Shown piece after piece: positions 48,631 through 59,615 of a DNA stretch of 64,000 nt; position 1 is the first letter of the stretch; every line of letters starts with the position of its first letter. The notes beneath the pieces were generated by a model. That model searched no databases. It worked only from the letters and a program-made list of their open reading frames with translations, and was not told where the DNA came from. The stretch is from Aestuariivirga sp. Lineage in GTDB: Bacteria; Pseudomonadota; Alphaproteobacteria; Rhizobiales; Aestuariivirgaceae. Location: assembly GCF_020252405.1 (NCBI RefSeq), contig NZ_JADCDA010000036.1:1-64000 (forward strand). The letters are read 5' to 3'. Position numbers and translations under genes: made by a program.

Positions 48631-49500
48631 ATGAATGCCCCGATCGCCAATACCGGATCCTCCACTGCGTCCTTCCTGCGCCTCTCCTCGATCGAGATCA
48701 CGCCGAAGCAGGTGGAGAAGCTCCCCCTGCTGAAGGAAAAGCTGGTTCCGGGGGCCCGCGTCTTCGTGGCGCTCATCGATGCGGGCGACGTCGCGGCCCA
48801 GATCGAGGCGGCGAGGCAGCTCAAGGCCGCGGGCTTCCAGCCCGTGCCGCATGTGCCGGCGCGGTTCGTCACGGACGAAGCAGACCTCCGCACCCGCATC
48901 AAGGCTTTCGCCGGGGCCGGCTCTGACACCATGCTGGTGCTGGGCGGCGGCGCGCCCGAGCCCATCGGCCAGTATGACGCGGCGATCCAGCTGATGCGGA
49001 CGGGCGTGTTCGAGGCCAATGGCGTCAGGTCGCTGGGCATCGCCGGCCACCCGGAAGGCAACCCCGACATCGCCAGGGCGCATGGCGAGGCCGCGCTGAT
49101 GAACGCGCTGAAGGAAAAGCAGGCCTATCTCAGGGCCAATGGCCTTCAAGGCTTCATCGCCACGCAGTTCCTGTTCGAGGTGGGCCCGGTGACGGAATGG
49201 GCGAAGACGCTGCGCGCCGAAGGCATCGATCTTCCCATCCATGTGGGCATTCCCGGCCCGGCGACCATCAAGACGCTGGTGAAATACGCCGCCATGTGCG
49301 GCGTGGGCAACTCCGCCCGCTTCATCCGCAAGCAGGCCCTGAACATCGCCAGGCTGCTGAGCGTCAGCACGCCGGACGATTTCGTGGCCGGGCTTGCGCA
49401 GGTGCATTACGGCCAGCCGGAGCTGGGCATCGCCGGCCCGCACCTCTATCCGTTCGGCGGGTTCGACAAGCTGTTCGACTGGATGAAAACGGTGACGTAA
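48631..49500 (+). CDS. Methylenetetrahydrofolate reductase family protein
   Basis: SLGIAGHPEGNPDI, FIATQFLFEVGPVTEWAKTLRAEGIDLPIHVGIPGPATIKTLVKYAAMCGVGNSARFI; 289 aa; start ATG 48631. Confidence 0.88.
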   Translation: MNAPIANTGSSTASFLRLSSIEITPKQVEKLPLLKEKLVPGARVFVALIDAGDVAAQIEAARQLKAAGFQPVPHVPARFVTDEADLRTRIKAFAGAGSDTMLVLGGGAPEPIGQYDAAIQLMRTGVFEANGVRSLGIAGHPEGNPDIARAHGEAALMNALKEKQAYLRANGLQGFIATQFLFEVGPVTEWAKTLRAEGIDLPIHVGIPGPATIKTLVKYAAMCGVGNSARFIRKQALNIARLLSVSTPDDFVAGLAQVHYGQPELGIAGPHLYPFGGFDKLFDWMKTVT

Positions 49501-49526
49501 CGCACTTCGAAGCACCTTCACCTTGT

Positions 49527-49608
49527 CGTCACCCAGGCAAAAGCCGGGGCCCAGCTTTGGGCGGCGGAGATTGTGGAAAGCTGGGTCCCGGCTTTCGCCG
49601 GGATGACG
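49527..49608. repeat. Family-B palindromic element, direct copy 1 flanking the GIY-YIG gene
   Basis: cgtcacccaggcaaaagccggggcccagctttgggcggcggagattgtggaaagctgggtcccggctttcgccgggatgacg. Confidence 0.9.
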
Positions 49609-49620
49609 GCAAGGCGGGGG

Positions 49621-49935
49621 CTAGTCTTCAACTAAGGTCGCAAGGGCATCGATCTCATCGTGAAGGTCGCGCCAGCCGGGATTCATTTTCTCGATCAGTT
49701 CTATCTTCCAGTTACGTTTCCACTCCTTGATCCGTTTCTCGCGGAGAATCGCCGACTCCATTGTTTGTCGATGCTCGTACCAGACCAAAGTGTGGACTTT
49801 GTACTCCGATGTAAAACCGGGGGTCGTTCCGTTCTTGTGGGCGCAGACACGATCATAAAGTCCACTCGTCACTCCGACATAGAGTGTGCCGCGATAGCGG
49901 CTCGCCATGATGTAGACGGCTGGATATTTCTCCAT
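49621..49935 (-). CDS. Small stand-alone GIY-YIG nuclease-domain protein
   Basis: YPAVYIMASRYRGTLYVGVTSGLYDRVCAHKNGTTPGFTSEYKVHTLVWYEHRQTMESAILREKRIKEWKRNWKIELIEKMNPGW. Confidence 0.95.
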   Translation of the reverse strand: MEKYPAVYIMASRYRGTLYVGVTSGLYDRVCAHKNGTTPGFTSEYKVHTLVWYEHRQTMESAILREKRIKEWKRNWKIELIEKMNPGWRDLHDEIDALATLVED

Positions 49936-50030
49936 GCTGCATGGTAGCGCGCTTGTTCGGGTTGAGAAAAGCTGTGTCGAAGGGAAACATCGATTGCGCT
50001 GACCAAGTGGAGTTGGACGCCACCACCGTC

Positions 50031-50112
50031 TGTCACCCCGGCGAAAGCCGGGGCCCAGCTTTGCGCGGCGGAGATTGTGGAAAGCTGGGTCCCGGCTTTC
50101 GCCGGGATGACG
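50031..50112. repeat. Family-B palindromic element, direct copy 2 flanking the GIY-YIG gene
   Basis: tgtcaccccggcgaaagccggggcccagctttgcgcggcggagattgtggaaagctgggtcccggctttcgccgggatgacg. Confidence 0.9.
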
Positions 50113-50136
50113 GCTAAGGGGGTAAAATGCGGCCTC

Positions 50137-50739
50137 TTACCCCGGAACCTCCTGCGCGCCGAACAGCTTCAGCTTTGCAGGCGCCCTGGCCGTGGCGCAG
50201 AGGAAGTTCCAGGCGTGGTGCGCGTAGGAGCGGAAGACGTAGATGTCGAAGACGTTGTCCTCCACCACGTCCAGCAGTGCCGCGATTTCGGCGTAGCGCA
50301 TGCGGCGGCAGCAGCCCGGCATATATTCCTTGTCGAGCAGGTCGAGCGCGGCGCCCTTCATGAGCACCTCGCGGCAGCCTTCGCCTTCCAGGCGGATGAT
50401 GGCGCGCATGTCGGAAACGTCCACGGCCAGCGCGTGAATGCCCGTGAGCGCCTCCCGCAGGCTGGCGAGCAGCTCATGCGCGCGCGCCCGTGTGCCGAGG
50501 ATCAGCCACTGGTCAACCGACAGCCACAGAACCCTGATGTCGCCCCATGAGGCGGAGGTGCGGGGTTTGGTGGGAAGATCGACGCCGAGCACGCCCCTCG
50601 CGGCGGCCATGAAGGCCGCATCCGTGCCGAGGCCGCGCAGGTCGATCATGCCGCGTCCGGCGATCTCGCGGATCGAGACCGAGAGGCCGTGGGGCTCGGC
50701 AAGGCCGGCGAGCGGCGATTGATACGAGAGCTCAGACAT
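50137..50739 (-). CDS. soxG: Sarcosine oxidase gamma subunit
   Basis: GMIDLRGLGTDAAFMAAARGVLGVDLP; downstream of soxA with an 8-bp overlap. Confidence 0.92.
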   Translation of the reverse strand: MSELSYQSPLAGLAEPHGLSVSIREIAGRGMIDLRGLGTDAAFMAAARGVLGVDLPTKPRTSASWGDIRVLWLSVDQWLILGTRARAHELLASLREALTGIHALAVDVSDMRAIIRLEGEGCREVLMKGAALDLLDKEYMPGCCRRMRYAEIAALLDVVEDNVFDIYVFRSYAHHAWNFLCATARAPAKLKLFGAQEVPG

Positions 50740-53700
50740 TCAGCTTGGCCCCTTCCTTGTCATAGAAGACCGTGTCGGCGATCCTGGCGCGCACCACCTT
50801 GCCGCCCGGAAGCGGGAAGGAGATGGTTTCGCCCATGCGGGCGCGGCCATTCTCGATCAAGGCCATGGCGATGGAGCGGCCCAGCGTCGGCGAGCGGTAA
50901 GAGGAGGTGACGTGGCCGATCATCTCCATCGGCGGCTTGTCCTTCACATGGCGCACGGCATAGGCGCCATCGGGGAGCACGTCGTCCGGGTCCTCGGTGA
51001 GGAGGCCGACGAGCTGCTTGCGGTTCGGAGCCTTGAGGTATTCCTGATCGAGCGAGCGCTTGCCGAGGAAGTCCGCCTTCTTTTTGGACACGAGACCGTC
51101 GAGGCCGACGTCGATGGGCGTCGTGGTGCCGTCGGTTTCGTCGCCCACCACGATATAGCCCTTCTCGGCACGGAGCACATGGAGCGCTTCGGTGCCATAG
51201 GGCTCAAGCCCGAACTCCCCGCCCGCCGCCACGATCTCCTTCCACAGGCCGAGGCCGTGGTTGGCGGGTGTCGCCACCTCATAGGAGAGCTCGCCCGAGA
51301 AGGAGATGCGGTAGACGCGCACCGGATAGGGGCCCAGCCTGCCTTCGACAAACGACATGTGCGGCAGGGCGGCATTGGAGATGTCGAAACTGGGCTCCAG
51401 CTTCCGCAGCACCTCGCGGGCCATGGGGCCGGCGATGGCGAACTGCGACCAGTTTTCGGTCACGTTGGTGACGAACACCCTGTAGTGGGTCCACTCCGTC
51501 TGCAGCCATTCTTCGAGCCAGGCGGAGATGCGGTCCGCGCCGCCCGACGTGGTGTGCATGAGGAAGTGGTCGTCACCCAGGCGCACCGTCACGCCGTCAT
51601 CGGTGAGGAAGCCCAGCTCGTTCATCATCAGGCCGTAGCGGCACTTGCCGGTCTTCAGCGTGGAGAACATGTTCGTATACATGCGGTCGAGGAATTCAGC
51701 CGCATCGGGACCCTTGATCTCGATCTTGCCGAGGGTGGAGGCGTCGAGCAGGCCCACCTTGTTGCGCACGGCGAGGATTTCGCGGTCGATCGACTGGTGG
51801 TTGGTCTCGCCGTCGCGCGGATAAGTATAGGCGCGCCGCCACTGGCCCACCGGTTCCCACACCGCGCCATGGTCCACATGCCACTGGTGGACGGCGGTGC
51901 GGCGGATGGGCAGGAACAGGTCCCTGGTCAGCACGCCCGCGATGGAGCCGAAGGAGAAGGGCGTATAGGGCGGGCGGAAGGTGGTGATGCCCACTTCGGG
52001 GATCGTCTTGCCGCTGGCTTCGGCGATGACGCCGAGGCCGTTGATGTTCGACGTCTTGCCCTGGTCGGTGGCCATGCCGAAGGTGGTGTAGCGCTTGGTG
52101 TGCTCCACCGATTCATAGCCTTCGCGCTGGGCAAGCTCGAGGTCGGCCGCCGTCACGTCGTTCTGGAAGTCGATGAAGTGCTTGTTGCCTTCATTGTATT
52201 TGCCGGTGGCGGGCGCGAACCAGATCGGCTCCAGCGGGCGCTCCTCGGCCTGCACGGCGGTGGGGACGGGGTGGACGTTGCCGGAACCCGCAAGCCTCGA
52301 GCCCGCGCGATAAGCCTCCTCGAGGATCTGATGCAGCGCGAAGTGGCCGTTGGCGGCGCCCACGGCGGTGACCTTGTCATGGTGCTCCCCGGGGCGGAAG
52401 GCCTGCAGCTTCTCGTCGAAGCGGATCTTGCCGCCATTGTGGCACCAGAGATGCAAAGCCGGGTTCCAGCCGCCCGACATCGCGACGAAATCCGCCTCGG
52501 CCCCGGTTTCCCTGATCACCCGGCCCTGACCCTTGCGGTAAGTCGCGATCTTGACGCCGGTGATGCCGAGGCCGCCCCAGCCGGTGCTGACGGCGGAAAT
52601 GACGGAACCGGCATCGACCGGAATGCCCATCTCGCGCGCCTTGTTGGGCAAAGCCCCTTCGGCACGGCCGCGCGAGTCGACGACGCGCACGCCGACGCCT
52701 GAATGCTTCAGCACGATTGCCGTCTGGTAGGCATCGTCATCGTTGGTGAAGACCACGCCGTTGGAGCCCGGCGCCACGCCATAGCGTTCCACAAGCCCAC
52801 GCGCGGCGGACGCCAGCATGACCCCCGGCCGGTCGTTGTTGGCGAAGGCGACAGGCCGCTCGATCGAACCCGTGGCGAGGATCACCTGGCGCGCGCGCAC
52901 CTTCCACAGGCGGTGGCGCGGCACGCCGGATGAGAGCAGCGCCGGATCATGGTCCGCCACGCGCTCGAACAGCATGACGAAGTTGTGGTGCCAGTGGCCG
53001 ACCGCCGTGGCGCGGTTCAGCACATGCACGTTCGCGGCGGCATGGAGCCTGGCGCCGGTGGCGGCGGCCCAGTCGGGCAGTGCCTGGCCATCGACCTGGC
53101 CGCCCGAGATGTCGGCAAGGCCGCCCAGCCGCGGGTTTTCGTCCGCGAGGATGACCCTCGCGCCATTGGCCGCGGCAGCCTCAGCCGCGGCAAGACCGGC
53201 GACGCCGCCGCCGATCACCAGCACGTCGCAGTGGACGTGGACCTGCTCGTAAGCGTCGGGGTCGCGGCCTTCCGGCGCTTTGCCCAAGCCCGCGGCGCGG
53301 CGGATGAAGGGCTCGTAGACGTGCTTCCAGAACGACCGCGGCCACATGAATGTCTTGTAGTAGAAGCCTCCGGGGAAGAAGCGCGACAGCCGGTTGTTGA
53401 TCGCGCCCACGTCCCAGGTGAGCGATGGCCAGCGGTTCTGGGAGACAGCCGCCAGGCCATTGAAGATTTCGACCTGTGTCGCACGCAGGTTCGGCTCGTG
53501 ACGCGCGCCGAGGCCCACGCCCACGAGCGCGTTCATTTCCTCGGAGCCCAGGCCCACAAGCCCGCGCGGGCGGTGGTACTTGAAGCTGCGGCCGAAGACG
53601 CGCTGGCCGGAGGCCATGACGGCGGAGGCGACGGTGTCGCCCGCAAAGCCGCTGACGGTCCCGCCGTCGAAGGTGAAGGAGACCTTTTTCGCGCGGTCGA

Positions 53701-53740
53701 TGAGGCGCCCGCCGGCCGAGAGACGATATGGCTTGCTCAT
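50732..53740 (-). CDS. soxA: Sarcosine oxidase alpha subunit
   Basis: ~1002 aa; NAD-binding VIGGGVAGLAAAEAAA, aminomethyltransferase-like C-terminal half; start MSKPYRLSAGG at 53740. Confidence 0.96.
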   Translation of the reverse strand: MSKPYRLSAGGRLIDRAKKVSFTFDGGTVSGFAGDTVASAVMASGQRVFGRSFKYHRPRGLVGLGSEEMNALVGVGLGARHEPNLRATQVEIFNGLAAVSQNRWPSLTWDVGAINNRLSRFFPGGFYYKTFMWPRSFWKHVYEPFIRRAAGLGKAPEGRDPDAYEQVHVHCDVLVIGGGVAGLAAAEAAAANGARVILADENPRLGGLADISGGQVDGQALPDWAAATGARLHAAANVHVLNRATAVGHWHHNFVMLFERVADHDPALLSSGVPRHRLWKVRARQVILATGSIERPVAFANNDRPGVMLASAARGLVERYGVAPGSNGVVFTNDDDAYQTAIVLKHSGVGVRVVDSRGRAEGALPNKAREMGIPVDAGSVISAVSTGWGGLGITGVKIATYRKGQGRVIRETGAEADFVAMSGGWNPALHLWCHNGGKIRFDEKLQAFRPGEHHDKVTAVGAANGHFALHQILEEAYRAGSRLAGSGNVHPVPTAVQAEERPLEPIWFAPATGKYNEGNKHFIDFQNDVTAADLELAQREGYESVEHTKRYTTFGMATDQGKTSNINGLGVIAEASGKTIPEVGITTFRPPYTPFSFGSIAGVLTRDLFLPIRRTAVHQWHVDHGAVWEPVGQWRRAYTYPRDGETNHQSIDREILAVRNKVGLLDASTLGKIEIKGPDAAEFLDRMYTNMFSTLKTGKCRYGLMMNELGFLTDDGVTVRLGDDHFLMHTTSGGADRISAWLEEWLQTEWTHYRVFVTNVTENWSQFAIAGPMAREVLRKLEPSFDISNAALPHMSFVEGRLGPYPVRVYRISFSGELSYEVATPANHGLGLWKEIVAAGGEFGLEPYGTEALHVLRAEKGYIVVGDETDGTTTPIDVGLDGLVSKKKADFLGKRSLDQEYLKAPNRKQLVGLLTEDPDDVLPDGAYAVRHVKDKPPMEMIGHVTSSYRSPTLGRSIAMALIENGRARMGETISFPLPGGKVVRARIADTVFYDKEGAKLNV

Positions 53741-54102
53741 GCACCGGTCTCCCGAGATCTCTCCGCCCCGAGGCGCTTCGCGAAATACTCCGCCCACTGA
53801 CCTTTGGCCTGGGCGATGACGTCCATCGGCGGCAGTTCCGTGATGCCGTAGAAGGCCTTGAACTCCATGGTCACCGTGTCGCGCGCGGCGTGGAACCACT
53901 TTCCGCAGCCGCGGTCGCAGCGCCAGCGCTCGAAATGCAGGCCCCTGGGGTTGATGCGGATGAACAGGTAGTCGCGCTGCTCCGCGTCGGTGACATGCGC
54001 CGGATCGCAGGTTGCGGGGCGGCGGACATGCGCCTGGCCGCCGGCGTGGAAATCCGTCTCGTCACCTTCGGCGCCGCAAACGGGGCATTTGACGACCAGC
54101 AT
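53737..54102 (-). CDS. soxD: Sarcosine oxidase delta subunit
   Basis: MLVVKCPVCGAEGDETDFHAGGQAHVRRP; Zn-ribbon. Confidence 0.94.
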   Translation of the reverse strand: MLVVKCPVCGAEGDETDFHAGGQAHVRRPATCDPAHVTDAEQRDYLFIRINPRGLHFERWRCDRGCGKWFHAARDTVTMEFKAFYGITELPPMDVIAQAKGQWAEYFAKRLGAERSRETGA

Positions 54103-54113
54103 CGGGGATACTC

Positions 54114-55367
54114 CTAATGGGCGACCGCGGCGGCGACGGATTCGTCGATCAGGCGGCCCTCCTCAAAGCGGTTGAGGCCGAAGGGTTCGGCGATGGGGTG
54201 GGGGCGGTCATTGGCGATGGTGTCGGCGAAGACCCAGCCGGACCCCGGAATGGCCTTGAAGCCGCCCGTGCCCCAGCCGCAGTTGACGTAGAGCCCCTCG
54301 ACCGGCGTCCTGGAGATGATCGGCGAGCGGTCGCCCGTCATGTCGACGATGCCGCCCCACATGCGCAGCATGCGCAGGCGCGAGATGATGGGGAAGGTTT
54401 CGACGAGCGCGGCCACCGTGTGCTCAAGCGCCGGGAAGGAGCCGCGCTGCGAGTAGTTGTTGTAAGGGTCGGTGCCGCCGCCGATCACAAGCTCGCCCTT
54501 GTCGGACTGGCTCATGTAGCCGTGCACGGTGTTGGCCATCACCACGCAGTCGATGACCGGCTTGATCGGCTCGGAGACCAGCGCCTGCAGGCACTGGCTT
54601 TCGATCGGCATGCGCACGCCCGCCATGTCCATGATGGTGGAGACATGCCCGGCGGTGACGACGCCGATCTTCCTGGTCCTGATGACGCCCCTGGTGGTCT
54701 CGAGGCCTGCGGCTTGCGAACCCTCGCGCTGGATGCCGGTCACTTCGCAGTTCTGGATGATGTCGACGCCCATGGCGTCCGCCCCGCGGGCATAGCCCCA
54801 GGCCACCGCGTCATGCCGGCCGGTGCCGCCGCGCGGCTGATAATAGGCGCCGAGAATGGGGTAGCGGCAATTGGGATCGTCATTGATGATGGGCACGATC
54901 TCCTTCACCTCCTGCGGCGTCACCATGCGGCAGTCCAGCCCGGCGAGGCGGTTGGCATGGGCGGTGCGCTGGAAAGCGCGGAACTCGTGCTGCGTCTGGC
55001 ACAGCATCAGCACGCCGCGCGGGCTGAACATGACGTTGTAGTTCAGCTCCTGCGACAGGTCCTCGTAGAGGGACCGGGCGAGCTCATAGATGGCGATCGA
55101 GGGGTCCTGGAGGTAGTTGGACCGGATGATGGTGGTGTTGCGCCCGGTGTTGCCGCCGCCCAGCCAGCCCTTCTCGACCACCGCGATGTTGGTCATCTTG
55201 TGGTTCTTGGCGAGGTAATAGGCGGTCGCCAGGCCATGGCCGCCGGCCCCCACGATGACGGCGTCATATTCCTTTTTCGGGGCGGGTGAGCGCCAGGCCC
55301 TTTCCCAATCCTTGTGATAGTTCATCGCGTTGCGCGCGAGCGAAAAGACGGAGTAGCGCGGCTTCAT
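54114..55367 (-). CDS. soxB: Sarcosine oxidase beta subunit
   Basis: MKPRYSVFSLARNAMNYHKDWERAWRSP, VIVGAGGHGLATAYYLAKNH, NVNCGWGTGGFKAIPGSG-type C-terminus (YVNCGWGTGGFKAIPGSG). Confidence 0.96.
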   Translation of the reverse strand: MKPRYSVFSLARNAMNYHKDWERAWRSPAPKKEYDAVIVGAGGHGLATAYYLAKNHKMTNIAVVEKGWLGGGNTGRNTTIIRSNYLQDPSIAIYELARSLYEDLSQELNYNVMFSPRGVLMLCQTQHEFRAFQRTAHANRLAGLDCRMVTPQEVKEIVPIINDDPNCRYPILGAYYQPRGGTGRHDAVAWGYARGADAMGVDIIQNCEVTGIQREGSQAAGLETTRGVIRTRKIGVVTAGHVSTIMDMAGVRMPIESQCLQALVSEPIKPVIDCVVMANTVHGYMSQSDKGELVIGGGTDPYNNYSQRGSFPALEHTVAALVETFPIISRLRMLRMWGGIVDMTGDRSPIISRTPVEGLYVNCGWGTGGFKAIPGSGWVFADTIANDRPHPIAEPFGLNRFEEGRLIDESVAAAVAH

Positions 55368-55527
55368 GGTGAATCCCTTGCAACTGGGGCGGTTTCTAAC
55401 GCAACCCAAAGGGCAGCACCAAGGTTTTTCCGACGCCAGGGTGCTGCCGTGCGACAATGCGACCGGCAATTGCCCATGACGGATGAATTGCATTAATGGG
55501 GTCCAAGGGAATATCTCATGGACCACC

Positions 55528-56622
55528 ATGATCTGGATCGTCTTTGCCGCCATGACCGCGGCCGTCATCGGCGCGCTGCTGTGGCCGGCGGTCACGTCCA
55601 GGCCTGCGGAAACGCGGGCCGAGCGCGCGGCCTATGACCGCGCGGTGTTCCGGGACCAGCTGGCCGAGCTCGAGCGCGACGTCGCGCGCGGCGTCATCGG
55701 CCAGGCCGAGGCCGATGCGGCGCGCAACGAGATTTCCCGCCGGCTGATTGCGGCGGCGGGCGAGGTGCGGGCGAAGACGGCACCGGGCTTTGCCTCCGCC
55801 GCCATTGCCGCAACCCTGATCGTGCCGGCGGTGGCGCTGCCGCTCTACCTTATGGCCGGCAACCCGCTGCTCCCCGACGTGCCCCATGCCTGGCGCATGG
55901 AAAATGCCGAGAACAACGGTGACATGCCTGCGCTGATCCAAAAGGTGGAGCAGCACCTCGAGAAGGAACCGGACGACCTGCAGGGCTGGCAGATCCTGGC
56001 GCCCCTCTACCGCCGGGACCAGCGCTGGGACGATGCGGCGGAGGCCTATCGCAACATCCTGCGCCTGCAGCCCCCCGATGCCGCGAACATTTCGGACTAT
56101 GCCGAAGCCCGGGTGATGGCGAACCAGGGCATGGTGGCGGCTCCGGCGCAGGCGCTGTTCAGGCAGGCCCTGAAGCTGGACCCCACATTCCCCAAGGCGC
56201 GGTTCTACGATGCCCTCGCGCTCAAGCAGCAGGGCAAGGCCGATGAAGCCAGGGCCGCCTTCGAGGCCTTCCTGAAGGATACCCCGGCCGATGCGCCGTG
56301 GCGGCCCATGCTCCTGGCCGAGATGCAGGACATGAGTGCCAAGCCGCCGGCGCTTGACCAGCAGACCATGGCCGACGCCTCCCAGATGAGCGGCGCGGAC
56401 CAGCAGGCGATGATCCGCGGCATGGTCGACGGGCTCGAACAGAAACTCGCCGCAAATCCGGATAATCTTGAAGGCTGGCTGCGGCTGATCCGCGCCCGGG
56501 CCGTGCTGGGCGAGGCCGGCAAGGCCAAGGCCGCGTATGATAGGGCCAAGGGCCAGTTCGCATCGAACCCGGACGCGCTGTCGCAGATCGACGGGCTGGC
56601 GAAGGAGATGAACGTAGAATGA
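55528..56622 (+). CDS. ccmI: Cytochrome c maturation protein CcmI
   Basis: N-terminal TM pair, [45 protein letters not shown]-terminus. Confidence 0.94.
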   Translation: MIWIVFAAMTAAVIGALLWPAVTSRPAETRAERAAYDRAVFRDQLAELERDVARGVIGQAEADAARNEISRRLIAAAGEVRAKTAPGFASAAIAATLIVPAVALPLYLMAGNPLLPDVPHAWRMENAENNGDMPALIQKVEQHLEKEPDDLQGWQILAPLYRRDQRWDDAAEAYRNILRLQPPDAANISDYAEARVMANQGMVAAPAQALFRQALKLDPTFPKARFYDALALKQQGKADEARAAFEAFLKDTPADAPWRPMLLAEMQDMSAKPPALDQQTMADASQMSGADQQAMIRGMVDGLEQKLAANPDNLEGWLRLIRARAVLGEAGKAKAAYDRAKGQFASNPDALSQIDGLAKEMNVE

Positions 56623-57077
56623 CGCGCAAACAGAAGCGCCTGTCCCTCATTCTCGGCGGCCTGGCCGTTCTGGGTCTCGCCGCGGGGCTGGTGCTCTATG
56701 CGCTCTCCGGCGCCATCACCTTCTTCCACACGCCAAGCGATTTGGCCGACACCCATGTGCAGGTGGGCCAGCGCATCCGGCTCGGCGGCATGGTGGAGCA
56801 GGGCAGCGTCACGAAAGGCCCCGGCACGGTGACGAGCTTCGCCGTCACCGATACGCTCAAGACCGTGACGGTGAGCTATGACGGCATCCTGCCCGACCTG
56901 TTCCGCGAGGGGCAGGGCGTGGTGACGGAAGGCAAGATGCAGCCCGATGGCAGCTTCGTGGCCGACACGGTGCTGGCCAAGCATGACGAGAACTACATGC
57001 CGCGGGAACTCGCCGAAAGCCTGAAGGCCAAGGGCGTGACGCTGGGCAAGATCGCGGATGAGGGAACACCGCAATGA
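56619..57077 (+). CDS. ccmE: Cytochrome c maturation heme chaperone CcmE
   Basis: [45 protein letters not shown] (heme-binding H). Confidence 0.96.
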   Translation: MTRKQKRLSLILGGLAVLGLAAGLVLYALSGAITFFHTPSDLADTHVQVGQRIRLGGMVEQGSVTKGPGTVTSFAVTDTLKTVTVSYDGILPDLFREGQGVVTEGKMQPDGSFVADTVLAKHDENYMPRELAESLKAKGVTLGKIADEGTPQ

Positions 57078-59059
57078 ACTCCATTGCCGAAATCGGACAT
57101 TTCGCGCTGATCCTTGCCGTCGGCGTGGCGCTTTACCAGTTCGCGGTGCCGCTGATGGGCGCCCAGCGCGGCGACGTGGCGGCGATGCGGGCGGGGATTT
57201 CCGCGGCCCTCCTGCAGTTCGTCCTCATCGCCATCTCCTTTGCGGCGCTGACGCATGCCTATGTGATCTCCGATTTCTCGGTGCTGAACGTCGTCGAGAA
57301 TTCGCACTCGGCGAAACCGCTGCTCTACAGGATCAGCGGGGTTTGGGGGAACCACGAGGGCTCCATGCTGCTGTGGGTGCTGATCCTTGCGCTCTATGGC
57401 GCGGCGGTGGCCGTGTTCGGCGGCAACCTGCCGCTTGAACTGCGCGCCCGCGTGCTGGCGATCCAGGGCTCGGTCGGGTTCGCCTTCCTGCTGTTCATCG
57501 TGCTGGCGTCGAACCCCTTCATCCGGGTCGATCCGCCGCCGATCGAGGGGAACGGCCTGAACCCGATCCTCCAGGACCCCGCTCTCGCCTTCCATCCGCC
57601 CTTCCTCTATGCGGGCTATGTGGGCCTTTCGATCGCCTTCGCCTTTGCGGTCGCGGCGCTCATCGAGGGCCGTGTGGACGCCGCCTGGGCGCGCTGGGTG
57701 AGGCCGTGGACGCTGGTCGCCTGGATGTTCCTCACTGTGGGCATCGCCATGGGCTCGTGGTGGGCCTATTACGAGCTGGGCTGGGGCGGCTGGTGGTTCT
57801 GGGACCCGGTGGAGAACGCCAGTTTCATGCCGTGGCTGGTGGCCACCGCCCTCATCCACTCCGCCATCGTGGTCGAGAAGCGCAACGCGCTGAAGATCTG
57901 GACCGTGCTGCTCTCGATCCTTGCCTTCTCTCTCTCGCTCATGGGCGCCTTCCTCGTGCGCTCGGGCGTGCTCACCTCGGTGCACGCCTTCGCGGTTGAC
58001 CCGCAGCGCGGCGCCTTCATCCTGATGATCCTGTGCGTGTTCATCGGCGGGTCCCTCTCGCTCTTCGCGTGGCGCGCGCCGCAGCTCAAGGCGGGTGGGT
58101 TGTTTGCCCCCGTGAGCCGCGAAGGGAGCCTGGTCGTCAACAACCTGCTGCTCTGCGTCGCCTGCCTCGCGGTCTTCGTGGGCACCCTCTATCCGCTGGC
58201 GCTGGAAACCCTCACGGGCGAGAAGATCTCGGTGGGCGCACCCTACTTCGATCTCACCTTCGGCCCCATCATCCTGCCTCTGCTGCTGCTCGTGCCCTTC
58301 GGCGCCTTCCTCGGCTGGAAGCGCGGCGACGTGGGGCTTGCCCTGAAGCGGCTGTGGCTGGCGCTGGCGCTCGCCCTGCTGGTGGGGGTCATCGTCCTCG
58401 CGCTCAACGTGAGGGGCCCGTGGCTCGCTCCCGTCGGCATGGCCATCGCCGCCTGGCTGGTGTTCGGCGCCATCGCCGATGTTGCCGCCAAGACCGGCCT
58501 GTTCAAGGCGCCGCTGGCAACCAGCTGGCAGCGCCTTGCGGGCCTGCCGCGCTCCGCCCTCGGCACCGCGGTGGCCCATGCCGGCCTTGGCATCCTTGTT
58601 GCCGGCGTCATCGCCATCTCGCTGTGGCGGATCGAGGTGATCGTGGCGCTCAAGCCGGGCGAGACGGCGGCCGTGGGCAAATATGCCGTGACCTTCCAGG
58701 GCGAGGGTCCGCTCACCGGCCCCAACTACACGGGCCGCACCGGCGCCTTCCTGCTGAAGCAGGGCGACCGCGAGCTCGCCACGCTGCATTCCGAGAAGCG
58801 CATCTTCAAGCCCTCGGGCATGCCCACCACGGAGGTGGGCCTGTATCAGACCTGGCACGGCGACGTTTACGTTGTGATGGGCGACGAGACGACGGGCGGG
58901 GCGCGCGCCATGCGCATGTACTATAACCCCCTGGTCAACTTCATCTGGTTCGGCGCGGCGGTGATGTTCCTCGGCGGCCTGCTGTCGATCTCCGACCGGC
59001 GCTACCGCGTTGGCGCGCCGAGGCGCGCCGCCGGCATGCAGGCGGCGCCCGCCGAATGA
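57074..59059 (+). CDS. ccmF: Heme lyase CcmF
   Basis: Multi-[36 protein letters not shown]. Confidence 0.97.
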   Translation: MNSIAEIGHFALILAVGVALYQFAVPLMGAQRGDVAAMRAGISAALLQFVLIAISFAALTHAYVISDFSVLNVVENSHSAKPLLYRISGVWGNHEGSMLLWVLILALYGAAVAVFGGNLPLELRARVLAIQGSVGFAFLLFIVLASNPFIRVDPPPIEGNGLNPILQDPALAFHPPFLYAGYVGLSIAFAFAVAALIEGRVDAAWARWVRPWTLVAWMFLTVGIAMGSWWAYYELGWGGWWFWDPVENASFMPWLVATALIHSAIVVEKRNALKIWTVLLSILAFSLSLMGAFLVRSGVLTSVHAFAVDPQRGAFILMILCVFIGGSLSLFAWRAPQLKAGGLFAPVSREGSLVVNNLLLCVACLAVFVGTLYPLALETLTGEKISVGAPYFDLTFGPIILPLLLLVPFGAFLGWKRGDVGLALKRLWLALALALLVGVIVLALNVRGPWLAPVGMAIAAWLVFGAIADVAAKTGLFKAPLATSWQRLAGLPRSALGTAVAHAGLGILVAGVIAISLWRIEVIVALKPGETAAVGKYAVTFQGEGPLTGPNYTGRTGAFLLKQGDRELATLHSEKRIFKPSGMPTTEVGLYQTWHGDVYVVMGDETTGGARAMRMYYNPLVNFIWFGAAVMFLGGLLSISDRRYRVGAPRRAAGMQAAPAE

Positions 59060-59502
59060 GGAAGCTTGCCGCCATGCTGGTCTTCCTTGCGGCCGTTTCG
59101 CCTTGCCTGGCGCTCACGCCCGACGAGCAGCTGAAGGACCCCGGGCTCGAAAAGCGCGCGCGGGCGGTTTCCGCCCAGCTTCGCTGCCTCGTTTGCCAGA
59201 ACCAGTCGATCGACGATTCGGAAGCGCCCCTCGCCAGGGACCTGCGCACCCTGGTTCGCGAGCAGATCACGGCGGGCAAGACCGACGCGCAGGTGCTGGA
59301 TTACATCGTCGATCGTTATGGACAGTTCGTGCTGCTGAAGCCGCGCCTCGAGCCCGAGACGCTGATTCTCTGGGGCACGCCTTTCGCCGTGCTGCTGATC
59401 GCCGGAGCGGCCATGATCGTGCGCCGCGGCCGCGGCGAAGCGGCTCCGGAAAGGCCGCTTACGGATGACGAGAAGCGCGCCCTCGAACGCGCCCTGCAAT
59501 AG
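59056..59502 (+). CDS. ccmH: Cytochrome c maturation protein CcmH
   Basis: RCLVCQNQSIDDSEAPLARDLR (LRCxxC). Confidence 0.96.
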   Translation: MRKLAAMLVFLAAVSPCLALTPDEQLKDPGLEKRARAVSAQLRCLVCQNQSIDDSEAPLARDLRTLVREQITAGKTDAQVLDYIVDRYGQFVLLKPRLEPETLILWGTPFAVLLIAGAAMIVRRGRGEAAPERPLTDDEKRALERALQ

Positions 59503-59615
59503 CCCTGGCCTCGCCGCAACACTTACCGAAGTTTCACCAGCCGGACAGGTCACCGTAAGGGGTGGCCACCTAGCTTTGTCCCATCGAAACAACCCAAGTC
59601 TATGGAGACCAGGAA

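Noticed and set aside
56993-58858. 621-aa minus-strand ORF antisense to ccmF
   Set aside because: Charged low-complexity translation, fully antisense to CcmF.
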